A stretch of DNA of 64,000 nucleotides from Halolamina sp. CBA1230 (lineage in GTDB: Archaea; Halobacteriota; Halobacteria; Halobacteriales; Haloferacaceae): positions 682,001 to 746,000 of the forward strand of contig NZ_CP054587.1 of assembly GCF_002025255.2 (NCBI RefSeq), read 5' to 3'. Below are positions 61,097 through 64,000 of the stretch, piece by piece. A program made the position numbers and the translations under genes. Every line of letters begins with the position of its first letter. Position 1 is the stretch's first letter. Below the pieces are notes generated by a model. The model had not been told where the DNA came from, made no database searches, and saw only the letters and a list, made by a program, of their open reading frames with translations.

Positions 61097-61723
61097 TCAG
61101 GCGATATCCCGGGAGGTGTCGATGTTGACGCTCTCGTCCAGCCGCAGTTTGATCGGCTCCGAGAGCGCCTTCCCGCCGCGGAACTTGGGGACGACGAGGC
61201 GGTTCTCCACTTCGGCGTTGGTGACGGTCGTCTGGAGGTCGAACACCACGTCCGCGACGTGAGCGGTCAGGTCGCGGTTGTTCGGCACGTCGACGCCGTC
61301 CATCCCGTGGAGGATCGCGACCCCGCCGGTGTTGACCATCACCGTCTGGAGCTCGTTGAGGAAGCGCCGGTAGCGACTGCGGTCGTAGCGCTCCAGCGCG
61401 TCGACGACGTCGACGATCAGCGTCGCCTCCTCGGGCAGCGTGCCGATCAGGCGGTTAGCTCTGTCCAGCGGGGCGTCGCCGCCCACGTCACGGATGGTCG
61501 GGTCGCCAGTCCGAGTGTTAGTTCGGTCGATCGCGTCACCCACGGCCTGATCGGAGCGGACGGTCGTGAGATACAGCGTCTGCCGTTCGGCCGTGAGCTC
61601 GTAGAGGAACAGCTCCGACTGGCTAGCGGGCTCGGCGGAGAGCAGGACGATCGAGCCCGCGGGGATCCCGCCCTCGATCTCCCGGTCGAGGACAGTGATG
61701 CCGGTCGGAAGCCGCTGCGCCAT
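61097..61723 (-). CDS. RecA/RAD55-fold protein with degenerate P-loop
   Basis: Protein of 208 residues with the RadA/KaiC-like core layout: PTGITVLDREIEGGIPAGSIVLLSAEP at the start, QTLYLTTVRSDQAVGDAIDR, and ATLIVDVVDALERYDRSRYRRFLNELQTVMVNTGGVAILHG (Walker B region and core). At the P-loop, however, the expected Gly-x4-Gly-Lys-Thr is SAEPASQSELF, with no Lys, so ATP hydrolysis is doubtful. Similar RAD55-like proteins in haloarchaea are thought to be regulators or partners of signalling proteins. It may bind nucleotide without turnover or act structurally. It lies 53 bases downstream of the MinD-like gene on the same strand, probably in one transcript. Confidence 0.8.
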   Translation of the reverse strand: MAQRLPTGITVLDREIEGGIPAGSIVLLSAEPASQSELFLYELTAERQTLYLTTVRSDQAVGDAIDRTNTRTGDPTIRDVGGDAPLDRANRLIGTLPEEATLIVDVVDALERYDRSRYRRFLNELQTVMVNTGGVAILHGMDGVDVPNNRDLTAHVADVVFDLQTTVTNAEVENRLVVPKFRGGKALSEPIKLRLDESVNIDTSRDIA

Positions 61724-61776
61724 GGATCACGGTACACGTTTGTGCGCCAAAAGCGTTCCGTGCAGCTGTCAGCCGC

Positions 61777-62373
61777 TCACAACGACTCGATGTCGAGAAG
61801 TGCTGTCGCGGCCGCCTCGTACCGCTCGCGGACTCGCCGGTCGTCGAGAGGTCGGTCGGCGACGTCCGGGACGGTAGCCAGCAGCGGGCAGCCCAGCAAG
61901 TCGGCCGCGTTCGGTGGGCGGGCGGCGGTCCGGGTCAACACGGCGCCGACGACGGGCGTCCCGACCGCGCGGGCCATCGACGCCGTCTTGGCTGCGTCCC
62001 GCAACGCTGGCGCGCAGGCAGTGCTCACCAGCACGACGCCGTCGGCGATCTGTAACGGCGTCGCGGCGTCGACGCCAGCGCCGGCCGGCGTGTCGACGAG
62101 CGTGTGGCTGTCGGTCTCTCGTGTTTGGAGCCGTCCGAGCCGTCGGTCGACAGATGGGGTGTCCTCTCCCGAGACTGGGAGCACGCGACAGGCGTGCTCC
62201 GGACAGTCGTGTGGGCCATCGACGTCGATGGCGGGAACGCCCGCGAGCGCGTGCAGGTTCGGCATGTCGCGGTCGGCGTCGACGACCAGCGGGCGGTCGG
62301 GGAGCGCGGCGGCGAGGCCGAGCGCGGTCGTGGTCTTCCCCACCCCTCCCTTGCCGCCGGCGATTGCGAGCAT
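61777..62373 (-). CDS. MinD/ParA-like P-loop ATPase
   Basis: Protein of 198 residues, shorter than typical MinD. It begins LAIAGGKGGVGKTTTALGLAAALPDRPLVVDADRDMPNLHALAG with the deviant Walker A (quoted in parts). It then has HTLVDTPAGAGVDAATPLQIADGVVLVSTACAPALRDAAKTASMARAVG as the switch II and Walker B zone. No C-terminal amphipathic membrane-targeting helix is obvious. It is related to the many haloarchaeal MinD homologues that position protein assemblies. A neighbouring RecA-fold gene without a working P-loop is probably cotranscribed. The cargo or partner is not known. Confidence 0.85.
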   Translation of the reverse strand: MLAIAGGKGGVGKTTTALGLAAALPDRPLVVDADRDMPNLHALAGVPAIDVDGPHDCPEHACRVLPVSGEDTPSVDRRLGRLQTRETDSHTLVDTPAGAGVDAATPLQIADGVVLVSTACAPALRDAAKTASMARAVGTPVVGAVLTRTAARPPNAADLLGCPLLATVPDVADRPLDDRRVRERYEAAATALLDIESL

Positions 62374-62443
62374 AGGGCTCCCTGGTCCCGGCTTCCGACA
62401 AAAACTCTCGGTCGTCTGATCGAACGCCTCCGTAGTACGTTGG

Positions 62444-62492
62444 TGTCAGTCCTGACAGACTGCGACTCTCCGTGTCGCAGTCAGTCCTGACA
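62444..62492. terminator. Hairpin and duplicated palindrome at the end of the YlbF gene
   Basis: GACTGCGAC (62458-62466) and GTCGCAGTC (62474-62482) form a 9-bp stem with a 7-base loop that includes the minus-strand stop. The flanks carry GTCAGTCCTGACA twice (62445-62457 and 62480-62492). The symmetric layout suggests a terminator or processing site between the YlbF and MinD-like genes. Confidence 0.45.
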
Positions 62493-62852
62493 ACAGCCGC
62501 CGGCTTCGCCGCCGAAGTCGACGACGAGTTCCGAGGAGATCGCGTCGTTCACCGCGTCGAGGCGGGCCTGAAACGCCTCCTGGGCCTCGAGATACTCGGC
62601 CATCTCCGGCAGCGAGTGGAGTTCGTGCTGGGCCTGCCGCACGTCGTCGACCAGCTCCTGATCCGCCTCGCCGGTCTGGCGGGCAGTGGTGAGCTCGGCG
62701 CGGAGCGACTCGAACTCGGCGATGCGCTGCTGGGCCTCCTCGCTCTCCTCGACGGCCCGTTTCGCTTCCTCGAAGCGCTGGTACTCGTCGGTGGCGGCGA
62801 TGCGCTCGCCGAGTTCGGCCCCGAGGTCCTCGACGGTCTTGGCGACGCTCAT
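62481..62852 (-). CDS. YlbF/YmcA family protein
   Basis: Protein of 123 residues, almost all helical: VEDLGAELGERIAATDEYQRFEEAKRAVEESEEAQQRIAEFESLRAELTTARQTGEADQELVDDVRQAQHELHSLPEMAEYLEAQEAFQARLDAVNDAISSEL in consecutive parts, as in YlbF/YmcA (com_ylbF). In Bacillus these form a complex that affects RNase Y and development and has been reported to bind Fe-S clusters. The C-terminal GGCCQD supplies a Cys pair here that might bind a metal or cluster. A CCTAAAC element about 25 bases before ATG 62852 is the likely promoter core. The archaeal role is unknown. Confidence 0.82.
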   Translation of the reverse strand: MSVAKTVEDLGAELGERIAATDEYQRFEEAKRAVEESEEAQQRIAEFESLRAELTTARQTGEADQELVDDVRQAQHELHSLPEMAEYLEAQEAFQARLDAVNDAISSELVVDFGGEAGGCCQD

Positions 62853-62885
62853 ACGTCGGGGTTGGAGATTGGTGGGTTTAGGGCT

Positions 62886-62955
62886 ACCGACCGCGGTTGA
62901 CCGTCACCGCGGCCCGATCCACCGACCGCGGTTGATCGGTACCGCGGCCCGATCG
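62886..62955 (+). repeat. Tandem pair of 35-bp repeats
   Basis: ACCGACCGCGGTTGA at 62886 and 62921 begins two head-to-tail 35-bp units that share ACCGCGGCCCGATC and differ at only a few bases. They lie between the divergent YlbF and exchanger genes. The CCGCGG cores make each unit weakly palindromic. Confidence 0.65.
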
Positions 62956-63016
62956 ATCAACCGGACGACGACGCTCGCCCGGAGCCGTTTTGGGTCGCCC
63001 GTTTGAACCCCCGCCC

Positions 63017-64000
63017 ATGTCGGTACTGCTGGCGACCGTCGTTACCCTCGTGGCGACGGGGGTCGTCTGGAAGGGGTCGGAGATGCTGGAGGAGGCCAGC
63101 CACCGCCTCTCGGGGCACTACGGGCTGCCGCCGGTGATCCAGGGGTCGGTGGTCGCCGCGGTGGGGTCGAGCTTCCCCGAGCTCTCGATCGCCGTGCTGT
63201 CGGTCGTGCTCCACGAGTCGTTCGATCTGGGTGTCGGCGCCGTCGTCGGCTCCGCAGTGTTCAACATTCTCGTCATCCCCGGCGCGGCCGCGCTACTGTC
63301 CGACGAGGAACTGAACGCCAGCCGCGACGTGGTGTACAAGGAGGCGCTGTTCTACATGCTCTCCGTCGCCGCGCTGCTGCTCGTGTTCTCGCTCGGGGTG
63401 ATCTACTACCCCGCCGGGGGCGATCGGCTGGCGGCGAACGTCCCCCCGTGGCTCGGGATGGTGCTCATCGGGCTCTACGGGCTCTACGTGTTCATCCAGT
63501 ACGCGGACACGGTGGAGTACGTGCCCGAAACGCCCGCCGAGTCGATCGACGTGGCCAAGCAGTGGGGGACGCTCCTGCTCAGCCTCGCACTCGTGCTCGT
63601 CTCCGTCGAGGGGTTCGTCTACGGTGCGGACGTGTTCGCCGCCACGCTGGGCGTCCCGGAGGCGGTCTGGGGGCTGACCGTCGTCGCCGCCGCGACGTCG
63701 CTGCCGGACACGCTGGTCTCGGTTCGTGCGGCTCGCGAGGGCCGGGGCGTGACCAGCCTCGGGAACGTGCTCGGCAGCAACGTGTTCGACCTGCTGGTCG
63801 CCGTGCCCGCGGGGATCGTGCTCGCCGGCGGCGCCGTGGTGAACTACGGCGTCGCGGTGCCGATGATGACGTTCCTCGTCGTCGCGACAGTCGGGCTGTT
63901 CACCGCGCTCCGGACGGATCTCCAGCTCAGCGACCGCGAGGCGTCGCTGCTGCTCGTCGCCTACGCGGTGTTCCTCTGCTGGATGCTGCTCGAAACCGTC
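63017..64000 (+). CDS. Sodium/calcium exchanger (CaCA) family protein, C-terminus cut by window end
   Basis: 328 codons are seen, from ATG 63017 to the window edge, with no stop. Alpha repeat 1 is VIQGSVVAAVGSSFPELSIAVLSVVLHESFDLGVGAVVGSAVFNILVI and repeat 2 is VWGLTVVAAATSLPDTLVSVRAAREGRGVTSLGNVLGSNVFDLLVAVP (quoted in parts). Repeat 1 keeps the classic GSSxPE core, and repeat 2 has TSLPD with Asp. About ten membrane helices are visible. It likely exchanges Na+ or H+ for Ca2+. It is closer to YrbG-type exchangers than the protein at 28462-29808. The ATG follows a 164-base gap with a tandem repeat. Confidence 0.88.
   Translation, partial: MSVLLATVVTLVATGVVWKGSEMLEEASHRLSGHYGLPPVIQGSVVAAVGSSFPELSIAVLSVVLHESFDLGVGAVVGSAVFNILVIPGAAALLSDEELNASRDVVYKEALFYMLSVAALLLVFSLGVIYYPAGGDRLAANVPPWLGMVLIGLYGLYVFIQYADTVEYVPETPAESIDVAKQWGTLLLSLALVLVSVEGFVYGADVFAATLGVPEAVWGLTVVAAATSLPDTLVSVRAAREGRGVTSLGNVLGSNVFDLLVAVPAGIVLAGGAVVNYGVAVPMMTFLVVATVGLFTALRTDLQLSDREASLLLVAYAVFLCWMLLETV

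Overview
The window looks like chromosomal DNA of a halophilic archaeon (class Halobacteria). Base composition is very GC-rich and the predicted proteins are strongly acidic. Many genes have a TATA-like element about 25-30 bases before a start codon that has no ribosome binding site, as in leaderless transcripts. Exported proteins carry twin-arginine plus lipobox signals. Families include Bat-type HTH_10 sensor regulators, small CxxC zinc-ribbon proteins, DUF2391 and DUF5805. The genus cannot be fixed from the sequence alone. No rRNA, tRNA, CRISPR array, IS transposase or replication-initiator gene was seen.

Layout. 1-4322: a CPBP protease next to a cut DUF1648-type gene, a winged-helix regulator with a small membrane protein, an atypical SDR dehydrogenase and a GT2 glycosyltransferase. 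4323-4826 is non-coding and holds a 252-bp element bounded by perfect 16-bp inverted repeats. 4827-12286 is a tightly overlapping five-gene minus-strand operon: a GT75-like protein, a complete iron(III)-type ABC transporter (binding protein, permease, ATPase) and a GT39-like membrane glycosyltransferase, preceded by an iron-box-like palindrome. 12403-14603 is a two-gene GMC dehydrogenase operon. 14648-25865 holds metabolic and transport genes: a MetE-type methionine synthase, MFS and MATE transporters, a homologue of lipase maturation factor, an amidohydrolase/cyclase pair, a rhodanese lipoprotein and a polytopic membrane protein with a CTCGCC motif.

25866-33385: a small HTH regulator with a possible leader peptide, DUF2267, a ParA/partner pair, a Na+/Ca2+ exchanger-family protein, an S9 peptidase, an HSL-type esterase and a ribbon-helix-helix protein. 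33386-33855 is non-coding with three strong stem-loop structures. 33856-39072: two large Bat-type sensor/DNA-binding proteins and a response regulator. 39365-50045: katG, an MFS transporter, a 944-residue secreted protein that fuses a nuclease domain with two DUF4350-like modules and a lamin-tail domain, a short-chain fatty-acid transporter and a second S9 peptidase carrying an in-frame pair of hairpin repeats. 50120-58227: an XPD/DinG-type helicase, DUF2391, lipoprotein and zinc-finger genes, purD, arginase and an AbgB-type amidohydrolase. 58405-64000: a DUF5805/tyrosine recombinase pair, a PQQ-propeller lipoprotein, a RecA-fold protein with a degenerate P-loop, a MinD-like ATPase, a YlbF-family protein and a second exchanger cut by the window end.

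The clearest functional units are the iron/glycosyltransferase operon, the GMC dehydrogenase pair, the hydrolase pair at 21465-23689, the ParA pair, the response-regulator/Bat pair and the DUF5805/recombinase pair. The least explained features are the structured non-coding region 33386-33855, the covarying hairpin repeats inside a peptidase gene, the inverted-repeat element at 4417-4668, and a short dispersed motif found three or four times between genes.
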